Program-made: the position numbers and the translations under genes
Notes under the pieces: model-generated
Seen by the model: the letters and a program-made list of their open reading frames with translations, nothing else
Database searches by the model: none
What the model was told of the DNA's origin: nothing
Part shown: positions 1-9,136 of the stretch, in pieces
Position numbering within the stretch: the stretch's first letter is position 1
Layout: every line of letters begins with the position of its first letter
DNA from: an uncultured Eubacterium sp.
GTDB lineage: Bacteria; Bacillota; Clostridia; Lachnospirales; Lachnospiraceae
NCBI GenBank assembly: GCA_910580075.1
Contig: CAJTVR010000022.1
Coordinates: 1 to 54,788, forward strand
Direction of reading: 5' to 3'
Length of the DNA stretch: 54,788 nt

Positions 1-16
1 GAAAATACACTATTTC

Positions 17-1027
17 TTAGAACTTCCCAGCATTCGCAGCTTCCTCAACGGAAACAGCCACTGCAACAGTAGCACCAACCATCGGGTTATTACCCATACC
101 AATCAGTCCCATCATCTCAACGTGAGCTGGAACAGATGAAGAGCCGGCAAACTGTGCATCAGAATGCATACGTCCCATGGTATCTGTCATACCATAAGAA
201 GCCGGGCCTGCAGCCATGTTATCCGGGTGAAGTGTACGGCCTGTACCACCGCCGGATGCAACAGAGAAGTATTTCTTGTTCTGTTCATTGCATTCTTTTT
301 TGTATGTACCAGCTACCGGATGCTGGAAACGTGTCGGGTTCGTAGAGTTTCCTGTAATGGATACGCCTACGTTTTCATGGTGCATAATTGCCACACCTTC
401 CTGAACATCATCTGCACCGTAACATTTAACAGAAGCACGGAGTCCTTCAGAATATGCTTTTTCATAAACAACATTCAGTTTTGCTTCTTTATAATCATAC
501 TGTGTCTCTACAAATGTGAAACCATTGATACGGGAAATAATCTGTGCAGCATCTTTGCCTAAACCGTTTAAGATTACACGCAGCGGCTGTTTACGTACTT
601 TGTTTGCTTTTTCAGCAATGCCGATTGCACCTTCTGCAGCTGCAAAAGATTCGTGTCCTGCCAGGAAACAGAAGCATTCTGTCTCTTCTTCCAGCAGCAT
701 TTTGCCTAAATTGCCATGTCCAAGACCTACTTTTCTGTGGTCTGCAACAGATCCCGGGATACAGAAAGCCTGTAAGCCTTCTCCGATTGCAGCAGCAGCG
801 TCAGCAGCCTTTCTGCAGCCTTTTTTAATTGCAATTGCAGCGCCCACTGTATATGCCCAGCATGCATTCTCAAAACAGATCGGCTGGATTTTCTTTACCT
901 GGTCATATACGTCAAGCCCAGCATCTTTTGTGATTTTTTCAGCTTCTTCTAAAGAGCTGATGCCGTAATTGCTTAATACAGCGTTAATCTGGTCAATTCT
1001 TCTTTCATATGATTCAAATAATGCCAT
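17..1027 (-). CDS. GGGtGRT family protein
   Basis: A 336-residue soluble protein carrying the family-naming motif GGGTGRT (in 'SVASGGGTGRTLHPDN') about two thirds along, plus a glycine- and alanine-rich C-terminus. Proteins of this family are conserved in Clostridia and are habitually found next to a NifU-like Fe-S scaffold protein, as here, where the scaffold gene lies 20 bp upstream on the same strand. The biochemical function is not established; a role linked to Fe-S assembly or cysteine chemistry is only inferred from the pairing. Several cysteines (for example in CFENACW and ECFCFLAGHE) could bind metal. The start ATG is preceded by a GGGAGAACG-type site. Family identification is confident; function is unknown. 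Confidence 0.88.
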   Translation of the reverse strand: MALFESYERRIDQINAVLSNYGISSLEEAEKITKDAGLDVYDQVKKIQPICFENACWAYTVGAAIAIKKGCRKAADAAAAIGEGLQAFCIPGSVADHRKVGLGHGNLGKMLLEEETECFCFLAGHESFAAAEGAIGIAEKANKVRKQPLRVILNGLGKDAAQIISRINGFTFVETQYDYKEAKLNVVYEKAYSEGLRASVKCYGADDVQEGVAIMHHENVGVSITGNSTNPTRFQHPVAGTYKKECNEQNKKYFSVASGGGTGRTLHPDNMAAGPASYGMTDTMGRMHSDAQFAGSSSVPAHVEMMGLIGMGNNPMVGATVAVAVSVEEAANAGKF

Positions 1028-1047
1028 GATATTTCGTTCTCCCTTCC

Positions 1048-1740
1048 TTACTCTGTTCTCGGATCAATAATCTTAGCAGCATCTGCTACACGTCCGTACT
1101 GTCCTTTAGCCTTTTCCCAGGCTGTATTAGGGTCGTCGCCCTTTTTGATAAAGTCAGTCATTTTGCCCAGAGAAACGAACTGATATCCGATTACTTCATT
1201 GTCTGCATCCAATGCGATTCCTGTTACATAGCCTTCTGCCATTTCCAGATAACGAACACCTTTTTCTTTTGTTGCATACATTGTACCAACCTGAGAACGA
1301 AGTCCCTTGCCCAGGTCTTCTAAACCGGCACCTACTGCGAGACCGTCATCAGAGAATGCACTCTGTGTACGTCCGTAAACAATCTGCAGGAATAATTCTC
1401 TCATTGCTGTGTTGATTGCATCACATACAAGGTCTGTATTGAGTGCTTCAAGAATTGTTTTGCCTTGTAAGATTTCTGCTGCCATAGCTGCAGAATGCGT
1501 CATGCCTGAACATCCAATTGTCTCTACCAGAGCTTCTTCAATAACGCCGTTTTTTACATTCAGCGACAGTTTGCAGGCACCCTGCTGAGGAGCACACCAG
1601 CCAATGCCGTGTGTAAAACCAGAGATATCTTCGATTTTTTTAGAATGTACCCATTTCCCTTCTTCCGGGATTGGAGCCGGCTCGTGCTTTGCACCCTTAG
1701 CAACCGGACACATGTTTTGAACTTCCTGTGTGTAAATCAT
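1048..1740 (-). CDS. NifU-like iron-sulfur cluster assembly scaffold protein
   Basis: A 230-residue protein related to the N-terminal scaffold domain of NifU/IscU, with conserved cysteines in 'GWCAPQQGACKL' and 'ETIGCSGMTHSAAMAAE'. Such scaffolds assemble transient Fe-S clusters before delivery to apo-proteins. The reading frame is open 30 codons further upstream, but the ATG at 1740 is preceded by AAAGGAGTCTTAAA, an excellent ribosome binding site, and begins MIYTQEVQNMCPV as expected. It forms a two-gene unit with the GGGtGRT gene downstream. The family is clear; which client enzymes it serves cannot be told from the sequence. Confidence 0.87.
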   Translation of the reverse strand: MIYTQEVQNMCPVAKGAKHEPAPIPEEGKWVHSKKIEDISGFTHGIGWCAPQQGACKLSLNVKNGVIEEALVETIGCSGMTHSAAMAAEILQGKTILEALNTDLVCDAINTAMRELFLQIVYGRTQSAFSDDGLAVGAGLEDLGKGLRSQVGTMYATKEKGVRYLEMAEGYVTGIALDADNEVIGYQFVSLGKMTDFIKKGDDPNTAWEKAKGQYGRVADAAKIIDPRTE

Positions 1741-1886
1741 TTTAAGACTCCTTTCAATTAGATGATTGATGCTGCGGAAACTGATGGCTCCCGCTGAGAT
1801 TGAACATGCTGAGCATATGCCGCTCACCATACTGCATATATTTTCGCATATTTCGTCGAATTCGTCTAGTCCTTTTCCATAAAAAA

Positions 1887-2882
1887 TTACAGCTGCTGAA
1901 TCAGTTCCTGCACAGGATAACCTTCATAAAAACGTTCCTCTCCGGGCACAAATCCGAGCGAACTGTAAAATGCCCTTGCTGCAGCCGCCCGTTTATCCCC
2001 TTCCCGGAATGTTTCTACCGTAACAGCCTTTCCATGCCCGAGCTTCGTCATCATAAGCTGTACCATCTGTCTGGCAATGCCCCGCCTGCGGTATTGCGGA
2101 TGCACTGCCAGACAGCCGATTTTATGTTCTTCTTTTGAAAACAGGAGTGTTCCGATAATCATACGCCCGTCTGCCGCATAAACAGCACTTCCTTCTTTCA
2201 TATGTCCGATCACCGTATCACAGTACCTGTCCATAGCCTGCTCTGTTTCCATGCCCGGGAAATCATTTCTTATGATTTCTGCAAAATTCATCCACGATTC
2301 CAGATGTCCGATACCTGCAAACCCTGTTGTTAACGTATGAATCCGCTCGCCCTGGTAGTCATAGCTGCCCTGAATATCAAAAAACCTGTCCAGAAACCAG
2401 TAAGGAATCATAATTCCCTGTGCCTGCATTTTTATCACTTCTTTTTTATCCGCCCATTTTACCTGGCGGACTTCTTCTTTCTGAAGGCGCAGACTTCGAA
2501 GGTCCACATCCTGCCTGACAATGTAAAAGTCGTCAAATCCCCCGGAAAAATTCATGGTAAAAAACGGACGGGCATCTGAAAAATCAATGTCCAGACCGAG
2601 TTCTTCAAGCACTTCCCTCTGCGCTGCCGCCGCGCTGTTATCTCCTGTCACTGCGGATCCGGCAGCTGATATGTCCCACATATTCGGCCAGTCTTTTTTA
2701 AATGGCTGGCGCTGCTGGATTAACAGCTGGTTTTTGCTGTTAAAAATGCATACGTGAACCGCAAGGTGGTATTTTCCCTGAGGCAGTTCATCTGCTCTGC
2801 GGTGGGTTTCCCCGGTTTTTTCTCTGTCTACTGTATAAAGGTCCCATAATTCCTCTGTATTTTCTCCCGGCATCTGCTGCAT
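1887..2882 (-). CDS. Nudix hydrolase - GNAT acetyltransferase fusion
   Basis: A 331-residue two-domain protein. Residues about 10-180 are a Nudix hydrolase of the isopentenyl-diphosphate-isomerase-like type. The Nudix box reads G-x5-D-x7-REVLEELGL, so the usual first Glu is replaced by Asp while the catalytic REUXEEXGU core is intact. Residues about 190-331 are a GNAT N-acetyltransferase with the acetyl-CoA loop 'VHPQYRRRGIARQMV' and 'AFYSSLGF'. The frame extends upstream of 2882, but the ATG there follows GGAGAAGGAG and is the likelier start. Substrates are unknown; Nudix-GNAT fusions suggest metabolite clean-up. Confidence 0.8.
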   Translation of the reverse strand: MQQMPGENTEELWDLYTVDREKTGETHRRADELPQGKYHLAVHVCIFNSKNQLLIQQRQPFKKDWPNMWDISAAGSAVTGDNSAAAAQREVLEELGLDIDFSDARPFFTMNFSGGFDDFYIVRQDVDLRSLRLQKEEVRQVKWADKKEVIKMQAQGIMIPYWFLDRFFDIQGSYDYQGERIHTLTTGFAGIGHLESWMNFAEIIRNDFPGMETEQAMDRYCDTVIGHMKEGSAVYAADGRMIIGTLLFSKEEHKIGCLAVHPQYRRRGIARQMVQLMMTKLGHGKAVTVETFREGDKRAAAARAFYSSLGFVPGEERFYEGYPVQELIQQL

Positions 2883-3071
2883 ATTCCAAATTTCTCCTTC
2901 TCCTGTATTCTTCCGGCACTTCCTTCTTATTCGAAACTTTCTCTGCATTTTTTCAAAATTGACAATCTCTTTTTGCACCAGCCGGACTTTCCTGTTATCT
3001 GCCTGTTTCTCCGCCCGGCGTCCGGTTAATCTACATTTCCCCAGCCATTAAAACCCGTTTCCAGACTGCAG

Positions 3072-3743
3072 TTACCTGCCCGCTTTCGCTGCAATTTCCC
3101 TGCTGTTTTTATATATGGAATCTGCTGCAATCACGCCACGCACCATAGACAGCGGATATATGTTCGTATTCCGGCCGACAACCGTTCCCGGATTTAAAAC
3201 CGAATTGCATCCGACTTCTACATGATCGCCAAGCATCGCCCCAAACTTTTTAAGCCCTGTTTCGATTTCTTCTTTTCCATCTTTTACCACAACCAGCGTC
3301 TTGTCTGATTTTACATTCGATGTAATCGAACCCGCTCCCATATGAGACTTATAGCCCAGAATAGAATCTCCGACATAATTATAATGCGGTACCTGGACAC
3401 TGTTAAAGATCACCACATTTTTTAACTCTGTGGAATTTCCGACAACCGCTCCCTTACCAACAATTGCGCTGCCGCGGATAAACGCACAGTGACGCACTTC
3501 TGCCTCCTCATCGATAATCAGCGGGCCATTCAGGCACGCCGTCGGGGCAATTTTTGCAGTCTTTGCTACCCAGACGTTCTCCGCACGCTGCTCGTAACGG
3601 CTGCTGTCGAGGCGGTTTCCAAGCTCAATAATAAAGTCCTTAATTTTCCCTAACACTTCCCACGGATAGACTGCGCCTTCGAATAAATCTGCTGCAATTG
3701 TTTCGCTTAAATTATACAGGTTTGCAATTTTACACTGTTCCAT
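3072..3743 (-). CDS. left-handed beta-helix (GlmU C-terminal-like) protein
   Basis: A 223-residue protein made largely of hexapeptide repeats, as in 'AKTAKIAPTACLNGPLIIDEEA' and 'HVEVGCNSVLNPGTVVGRNTNI', the signature of a left-handed parallel beta-helix. It resembles the C-terminal part of nucleotidyltransferase/acetyltransferases of the GlmU type but lacks the N-terminal pyrophosphorylase domain. Family members in Clostridia are usually labelled UDP-N-acetylglucosamine pyrophosphorylase-like. Acyl- or sugar-transferase activity is plausible but not shown. A GAGGAGAATCC site precedes the ATG. Confidence 0.75.
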   Translation of the reverse strand: MEQCKIANLYNLSETIAADLFEGAVYPWEVLGKIKDFIIELGNRLDSSRYEQRAENVWVAKTAKIAPTACLNGPLIIDEEAEVRHCAFIRGSAIVGKGAVVGNSTELKNVVIFNSVQVPHYNYVGDSILGYKSHMGAGSITSNVKSDKTLVVVKDGKEEIETGLKKFGAMLGDHVEVGCNSVLNPGTVVGRNTNIYPLSMVRGVIAADSIYKNSREIAAKAGR

Positions 3744-3846
3744 TTGGATTCTCCTCTTCTACTTTTATACATAATTAAAATGTTTCTGCGCCCGGCGTCC
3801 GGGCAGCCAGTCTGTACCTTGATATTTATGAATAACATATGTCCGT

Positions 3847-5856
3847 TCAGCTATAATATTCCCCCGCCTTCTCAAAATAACTGCGCAGCATATGCTGATT
3901 ATTCAGATTCAGCACCCCGCTGGTACGGCTTTTAATAAAATGCTCCAGTTTCACCATATATTCTTCAGGCGTGATCTCCCCCTGCGCGACATACGTCAGC
4001 CCCTTTTCCCAGCTCGCCGTAAGCTCCGGATTCAGCAGTGACTTAATCGAAGCATTTACGACATCAAAAATCATTTCCCCGAGCAGCGCCGGCGTAATGA
4101 CCTGCGTCTTTTTATTTAAGGACAGATATTTATTTTTCACCAGCTTGGCAAGAATTTCTGCGCGTGTTGCACTTGTGCCGATACCGCTTCCTTTCATGGT
4201 CGCACGAAGTTCCTCGTCTTCAATCAGCTGCCCGGCATTTTCCATGGCAAGAATCATCGAACCGGAATTGTAGCGTTTCGGCGGCGAAGTTTCGCCTTCT
4301 TTGATCCAGAACTTCCCGGCATTTAAAATCATTCCTTTTTTCAGGCCGGCTACCGCTTCCAGCAGGACCGCATCGGGTTCTGCCCCGTTTTTATCAGGTT
4401 CCTCTGCATTTTCATTTTCCGCTGTCTTCTTCTTAAAAAAAGAATATTCCATCACAGGCAGATATCCCGGCTCTTTTAATACTTTAAGTCCCGAGAAGAA
4501 CTTTTCTTCTTTCACCTGAAAACAGATCGTGTATTTTAAATATACCGCTGGCGGATAAAAAACAGCCAGAAAACGGCGCACAATCGTTTCATATACTTTC
4601 ACAGACAGCGCCTTGAGCGTCTTGAGCGCGCCCATGCCCTGCCCGGTCGGAATAATTGCATAATGGTCTGTGATCTGCTTATCATTCGTATAGCGGGATC
4701 TGACTATGGATTTATAGCTTTCTTTGTGCAGAACCTCTTCGGCAAATACACGGACGCCCGGAATGCTGCAAAGGCCCGAAATATTTTTGCGTATCTCTTT
4801 GGCCGCTGCAGTGGAAAGCACTCTGGCATCTGTCCTCGGATAGGTAACCAGTTTCTTTTCATACAGTTCCTGAACGATTCCCAGCGTCTCATCCGGACTG
4901 ATTTTAAAAAATTTAGAACAGGTATTCTGAAGCTCTGCCAGATTGTAAAGAAGCGGCGGATTTTTCGTTTCTTTTTTCTTTTCCACGGAGACAACGGCTG
5001 CCGTAACAGGCGGCTGTTCTTCCAGATGCTGTATAAGGCGTTCTGCTTCCTGCTTTTCTTTAAAACCGTTTTCTTTATACAGCTTTGGCGATTGAAAATA
5101 TGCGGAGCCTTCGACTGCCTTCCATTCACTTTCAATGCTGCATCCGTTTAAATCAATCTGTGACAGCACCCGGTAAAAAGGCGTCTTGACAAAATCCCGG
5201 ATTTCACGCTCCCTGCGCACGACCATTCCAAGCACGCAGGTCATTACGCGCCCGACCGAAATGACTGCGTATTTTTCATTCAGATAATTTGCAACCGCAT
5301 TTCCGTATTTGAGCGTTAACAGTCTGGAAAAATTAATTCCCATCAGGTAATCTTCCTTTGCCCTCAGATAAGCACTCGCAGCTAAGTTATCATATTCTGA
5401 TAAATCTTTTGCCTCCCGGATCCCTCTTAAAATTTCTTCTTCCGTCTGAGAATCAATCCAGACTCTTTTGCGCTGTTTGCCGGATACGCCGGCCTGCTGT
5501 TCTACTAAACGGTAAATGTACTCTCCTTCGCGCCCGGAATCGGTACAGACATAAATCGTATCGATATCTTTGCGGTTTAGCAGAGAAGATACAATTTTAA
5601 ACTGCTTCGATACACCGGAAATCACTTCATATTTAAACTTATCCGGAAGAAACGGCAGCGTGGAAAGACTCCATTTTTTGTATTTTTCATCATAAGCATC
5701 CGGGTAACTCATTGTAACGAGATGTCCCACACACCAGGTCACCACTGCCCCGCTTCCTTCCTGGTATCCGTCGTGCCGTTTCATTTCCATGTTCAGTGCC
5801 CTGGCAAATTCCTGGGCTACCGAAGGCTTTTCGGCTATATATAATGCTTTTGCCAT
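3847..5856 (-). CDS. topB: DNA topoisomerase III (type IA)
   Basis: A 669-residue type IA topoisomerase, normal length for TopB. It decatenates and relaxes negatively supercoiled DNA by transient single-strand cleavage. The Toprim domain is at the N-terminus (AEKPSVAQEF, then TDSGREGEY with its acidic metal ligands around residues 106-112). The catalytic tyrosine is Y339 in 'KLVTYPRTDAR'. The C-terminus lacks zinc fingers, as is typical for TopB. The upstream extension of the frame was rejected because CAGGAGAGTGT sits directly before the ATG at 5856, which starts the canonical MAKALYIAEKPS. It is monocistronic or loosely coupled with the flanking genes. Confidence 0.93.
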   Translation of the reverse strand: MAKALYIAEKPSVAQEFARALNMEMKRHDGYQEGSGAVVTWCVGHLVTMSYPDAYDEKYKKWSLSTLPFLPDKFKYEVISGVSKQFKIVSSLLNRKDIDTIYVCTDSGREGEYIYRLVEQQAGVSGKQRKRVWIDSQTEEEILRGIREAKDLSEYDNLAASAYLRAKEDYLMGINFSRLLTLKYGNAVANYLNEKYAVISVGRVMTCVLGMVVRREREIRDFVKTPFYRVLSQIDLNGCSIESEWKAVEGSAYFQSPKLYKENGFKEKQEAERLIQHLEEQPPVTAAVVSVEKKKETKNPPLLYNLAELQNTCSKFFKISPDETLGIVQELYEKKLVTYPRTDARVLSTAAAKEIRKNISGLCSIPGVRVFAEEVLHKESYKSIVRSRYTNDKQITDHYAIIPTGQGMGALKTLKALSVKVYETIVRRFLAVFYPPAVYLKYTICFQVKEEKFFSGLKVLKEPGYLPVMEYSFFKKKTAENENAEEPDKNGAEPDAVLLEAVAGLKKGMILNAGKFWIKEGETSPPKRYNSGSMILAMENAGQLIEDEELRATMKGSGIGTSATRAEILAKLVKNKYLSLNKKTQVITPALLGEMIFDVVNASIKSLLNPELTASWEKGLTYVAQGEITPEEYMVKLEHFIKSRTSGVLNLNNQHMLRSYFEKAGEYYS

Positions 5857-5907
5857 ACACTCTCCTGTTTTTTCACAAATAAATGGCTGCAGGGAGCAGA
5901 AAAACAA

Positions 5908-5955
5908 AAAATGGGATTACGGGAAAACCATCCTCTTTTCCCGCAATCCCATTTT
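5908..5955 (-). terminator. intrinsic terminator downstream of the AAA ATPase gene
   Basis: Two 20-base arms (5908-5927 and 5936-5955) pair with a single imperfect position around an 8-base loop. On the minus strand the hairpin is followed by TTTGTTTTT. It lies 62 bp past the stop codon of the ATPase gene and separates that gene from topB. Confidence 0.85.
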
Positions 5956-6017
5956 CCTCTGCCTTTCTGCAGACAGTCCCTTTTTATATTCTGTATCTTA
6001 TAGCTCCAGGTACTGCG

Positions 6018-7379
6018 TTACAGCTGCGTCATATCGACCAGAACCAGCCGGTCATCGTTTTCGGCCTCATCTAACAGACGCTGGTCAAAACTTTTTGCAG
6101 AAAACAGATAGAAATGATCTGCTTTCAGCCTTGCTTTCTTCATCGTGTCGAACAGTTTTTCACACATCCCGTAAGTCAGCTGCGGCTTTGACCAGTTACA
6201 TAATCCAATCAGGTTATTTCTGGCACTGTCCTGTGCTATAATATCAATATTTCCAGTTTTTCCTACCCAGGTCCCTGCTTTGTGTATCCGGATTGGAAGT
6301 TTGTCTACCATATTCAGCAGTTCCAGATATTCCATACATACCTGGACAAAATACCGGTTCATATAATCATCCAGTTCGCCGTCAATATATGTATCATAAA
6401 ACTCTTCCGGAGCCATCATGTACAGGTCCGACAGATGCGGATAGACAAAACGGAACCAGAAATTGACATAATTACTGCGTATCTGGTAAATTCCCTTCTG
6501 CGCATTCTCCCATCCGCCTGTTTCAAACGAATTCACTTTTTCTATTACTTCAAAAGCCGCCAGATTTTTCATATATACGCTGATTTTTGCCCTGGAAAAA
6601 CCTGTTTCATTAAAAAGATCATTCAGTTTGTGGTGGCCTGCCGCAATGGATGCCAGTATCGTATCATAAATTGCAAGCTCCCTCAGCTCGCTGCCGATAA
6701 AACGCTCCGCTTCCTCAAATAAGTATCCGCCCGGCGACAGAATATGCTTGCATACATTGCTGCGGATATCCTTTTTGGAATTCCAGCGGTTCATATAGGA
6801 AGAAACGCCGCCCAGAATCCCGTATGCCTTCACACAGTCACTGACCTGATACTGCGGATAAGAACGTACCATATCGATAAATTTTAAATCATCCAGCTTT
6901 AATGTTTCATTTATTTTTTTCATCCCGTCGCCAAGACGCTCGCCCAGCTCCTGCTCAATCCATGCAACAGAAGAACTTGCCAGGATAATCAGAACCGGAC
7001 CCGGATAAAGTTTCTTTGCTTTTAATTTTAATATTGCTTTAAAAAACTCATCGTCGCGCTTTGCAATAAACTGAAATTCATCAATGATGACCACGAGTTT
7101 GCTTGCGCTGCCGCTGCGGATGCGGTTAAAAAACTCATTATAATTATATTTCGTAAGGCTCAGATTATACTGCTTTTCGATTTCCCGGCCAAACTGCATA
7201 CACTGCTCCTGCTGGGAAGCCCTGCGCGCGCGGTAATAGAAAAATTTCTTTCCTTTACAGAAAATTCTGATAAACGCCTCTTTATCACAGCCTTCACGCC
7301 CGTATAGCAGTACAAGCTGGTTTCCGGTATCTTCATAAAGCTGTTCCATTTTTTTTAATTCTGTATGTCGTATTATCAT
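6018..7379 (-). CDS. AAA-family ATPase with DUF234-like C-terminus, degenerate P-loop
   Basis: A 453-residue protein built like the ATP-binding proteins often called archaeal-type ATPases. It has an N-terminal AAA domain with a Walker B strand 'VVIIDEFQFI', a central winged-helix-like segment ('NDLFNETGFSRAKISVYMKNL') and a C-terminal DUF234/nuclease-like domain containing 'NIDIIAQD'. The Walker A position reads LLYGREGCDKEAF, so the usual GK[ST] is replaced by DKE; ATP hydrolysis is therefore doubtful. Function is not established for the family; links to mobile or accessory DNA are common. RBS AGGAGAAAGGC precedes the ATG and a strong terminator follows. Confidence 0.72.
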   Translation of the reverse strand: MIIRHTELKKMEQLYEDTGNQLVLLYGREGCDKEAFIRIFCKGKKFFYYRARRASQQEQCMQFGREIEKQYNLSLTKYNYNEFFNRIRSGSASKLVVIIDEFQFIAKRDDEFFKAILKLKAKKLYPGPVLIILASSSVAWIEQELGERLGDGMKKINETLKLDDLKFIDMVRSYPQYQVSDCVKAYGILGGVSSYMNRWNSKKDIRSNVCKHILSPGGYLFEEAERFIGSELRELAIYDTILASIAAGHHKLNDLFNETGFSRAKISVYMKNLAAFEVIEKVNSFETGGWENAQKGIYQIRSNYVNFWFRFVYPHLSDLYMMAPEEFYDTYIDGELDDYMNRYFVQVCMEYLELLNMVDKLPIRIHKAGTWVGKTGNIDIIAQDSARNNLIGLCNWSKPQLTYGMCEKLFDTMKKARLKADHFYLFSAKSFDQRLLDEAENDDRLVLVDMTQL

Positions 7380-7683
7380 GCCTTTCTCCTATTGCATACT
7401 CTGAGCTTTCCTTTATCATCTAAAAACAAAGAAATCATATCACATTTTAACTTTCTTTTCAAGAGGCTGGAAGAAAATACATTTATAGCTGATTATATTT
7501 TGATATTCAGATATACTGTACTGCTGCATATCCAGCCATTAAAAACCGCTTTGCAGCGGGCTGTTCCCTGCAGCCGCTGCATTCCCATACATTCAGCGCC
7601 GTAAAAGCGCAGACCTGTGATATCTTTTACAGCCGCTGAAACAGTTTCCGGCACGGCTGTTGAGACCATACATCTAAACGGTC
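7380..7683. other. intergenic region, asd / ATPase
   Basis: This 304-bp AT-rich gap lies between two minus-strand genes. A weak hairpin (ACAGCCG ... CGGCTGT) about 50 bp beyond the asd stop lacks a T-tract and may or may not end transcription. No credible gene, RNA gene or strong promoter was seen. Confidence 0.5.
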
Positions 7684-8772
7684 TTATTTTTTAGTAATAT
7701 ATCCCTGCGCTTTTAACAGTTCTGCACAGAGTATCGCTCCCCCTGCTGCACCCCGCACTGTATTATGGGACAGTCCTACAAACTTCCAGTCGTAGACCGA
7801 ATCTTCCCGGATACGGCCGATGCTGATTCCCATTCCATTTTCGTAATCAGCGTCTAAAGCAGCCTGCGGACGGTCATCCTCCTCAAGGTAACGGATAAAC
7901 TGTTTTGGTGCTGACGGAAGCTGAAGCTGCTGCGGAACGCCGCTGTAATGAACCAGCTTTTCAATCAGCTGTTCCTTTTGAATATCTTTCTGTCTGAACT
8001 TTACAAAAACCGATGCCGTATGCCCGTACAGCACTGGTACGCGGATACACTGGCTTGTAATAACCGGTTCTGTAGCAGGTTCAATTACGCCGTCTTTGAT
8101 CTGTCCCCAGATGCGCAGCGGTTCCTTTTCCGATTTTTCTTCTTCCCCGCTGATAAAAGGAATGATATTACCCATCATCTGCGGCCAGTCCTGAAACGTC
8201 TTTCCCGCACCGGAAATAGCCTGGTATGTGGATACAACCGCTTCGTACGGTTCAAAATCCATCCATGCCGTAAGCACCGGCGCATAAGACTGTATTGAAC
8301 AGTTCGGCTTTACAGCCACAAATCCCCGGCTGGTTCCAAGCCTTTTTCTCTGAAAGCTGATAATTTCCATATGATGCGGATTTATTTCCGGAACGACCAT
8401 CGGCACATCCGGCGTCCAGCGGTGTGCGCTGTTATTCGACACAACCGGCGTTTCTGTCTTTGCATATGCCTCTTCGATCTTTTTAATTTCATCCTTGGAC
8501 ATATCCACTGCGGAAAATACAAAATCCACTTCGGAAGCGGTGTCATCTATTTCATTTACATTTTTTACTATTATATTTTTAACAGCCTCAGGAACCGGTG
8601 TATCCATTTTCCAGCGGCCGTTTACTGCTGCTTCATAAGTCTGCCCTGCGCTTCTAGGACTTGCTGCGATTGTTGTCACCTCAAACCATGGATGATTTTC
8701 CAGCAGAGCGATAAATCTCTGACCTACCATACCCGTTCCGCCAAGAATGCCGACTTTTAACTTTTCACTCAT
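7684..8772 (-). CDS. asd: aspartate-semialdehyde dehydrogenase
   Basis: A 362-residue enzyme that reduces aspartyl-4-phosphate to aspartate semialdehyde with NADPH, feeding lysine, diaminopimelate, threonine and methionine synthesis. The N-terminal nucleotide-binding loop is GILGGTGMVGQRF. The catalytic cysteine is C158 in 'VAVKPNCSIQS', and the substrate histidine region is 'RVPVLYGHTASVFV'. The length and motif spacing match the archaeal/fungal-like ASADH subgroup common in Clostridia. A textbook RBS (GGAGGAGCAGTA) precedes the ATG. The gene stands alone between a divergent ABC island and an unrelated ATPase. Confidence 0.93.
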   Translation of the reverse strand: MSEKLKVGILGGTGMVGQRFIALLENHPWFEVTTIAASPRSAGQTYEAAVNGRWKMDTPVPEAVKNIIVKNVNEIDDTASEVDFVFSAVDMSKDEIKKIEEAYAKTETPVVSNNSAHRWTPDVPMVVPEINPHHMEIISFQRKRLGTSRGFVAVKPNCSIQSYAPVLTAWMDFEPYEAVVSTYQAISGAGKTFQDWPQMMGNIIPFISGEEEKSEKEPLRIWGQIKDGVIEPATEPVITSQCIRVPVLYGHTASVFVKFRQKDIQKEQLIEKLVHYSGVPQQLQLPSAPKQFIRYLEEDDRPQAALDADYENGMGISIGRIREDSVYDWKFVGLSHNTVRGAAGGAILCAELLKAQGYITKK

Positions 8773-9136
8773 TACTGCTCCTCCATATTCTGTTTTTGCA
8801 GCGAACTGCTGCCTGAACTTATTTATTTGTTAAGGACTGATTTTATAATATTAATACAGGAATTGCAAAAAGGCAAGTATAAATGTAGATTTTTGCAATT
8901 ATTCCGATGCTGTCTGATCAGGCCGGCCTGTTACACGCAAAAATTCATATAAAACTGCTTTCCCCGCTCCTTATATTCAGCGGAGTGCTAAGGCCTGTCT
9001 GAACTGATTCTCTATTCCAGAAATCCAGAAAACAGCCCTCGAAAGAAATTTGTAAGAATTCATCAACAGTTTTGAAAATCTGTTCCACTATCATAAGTTT
9101 CAGAAACAGAGAAAGCCACACTGAAAGGAGTCACTT
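8773..9136. other. divergent intergenic region with an 11-bp inverted repeat
   Basis: This 364-bp region separates divergent asd and the ABC ATPase gene. A perfect 11-bp inverted repeat, AATTGCAAAAA (8861-8871) and its complement (8890-8900), has an 18-bp centre and touches the candidate asd -35, so it could be an operator or a leader hairpin. No gene is visible. The plus-strand gene has a good RBS (GAAAGGAGTCACTT) but no convincing promoter was found. Confidence 0.45.
8848..8876 (-). promoter_or_regulatory. candidate asd promoter
   Basis: On the minus strand, TTGCCT (8871-8876) and TAATAT (8848-8853) are separated by exactly 17 bp and lie about 75 bp upstream of the asd start. Both hexamers match consensus at four of six positions. 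Confidence 0.45.

Noticed and set aside
4663..5151. Long plus-strand frame opposite topB
   Set aside because: It lies wholly antisense to a clear topoisomerase, has no RBS and shows shadow-like composition.
7630..7670. Hairpin downstream of asd as a terminator
   Set aside because: The stem is short and no T-tract follows on either strand, so it was mentioned but not called.
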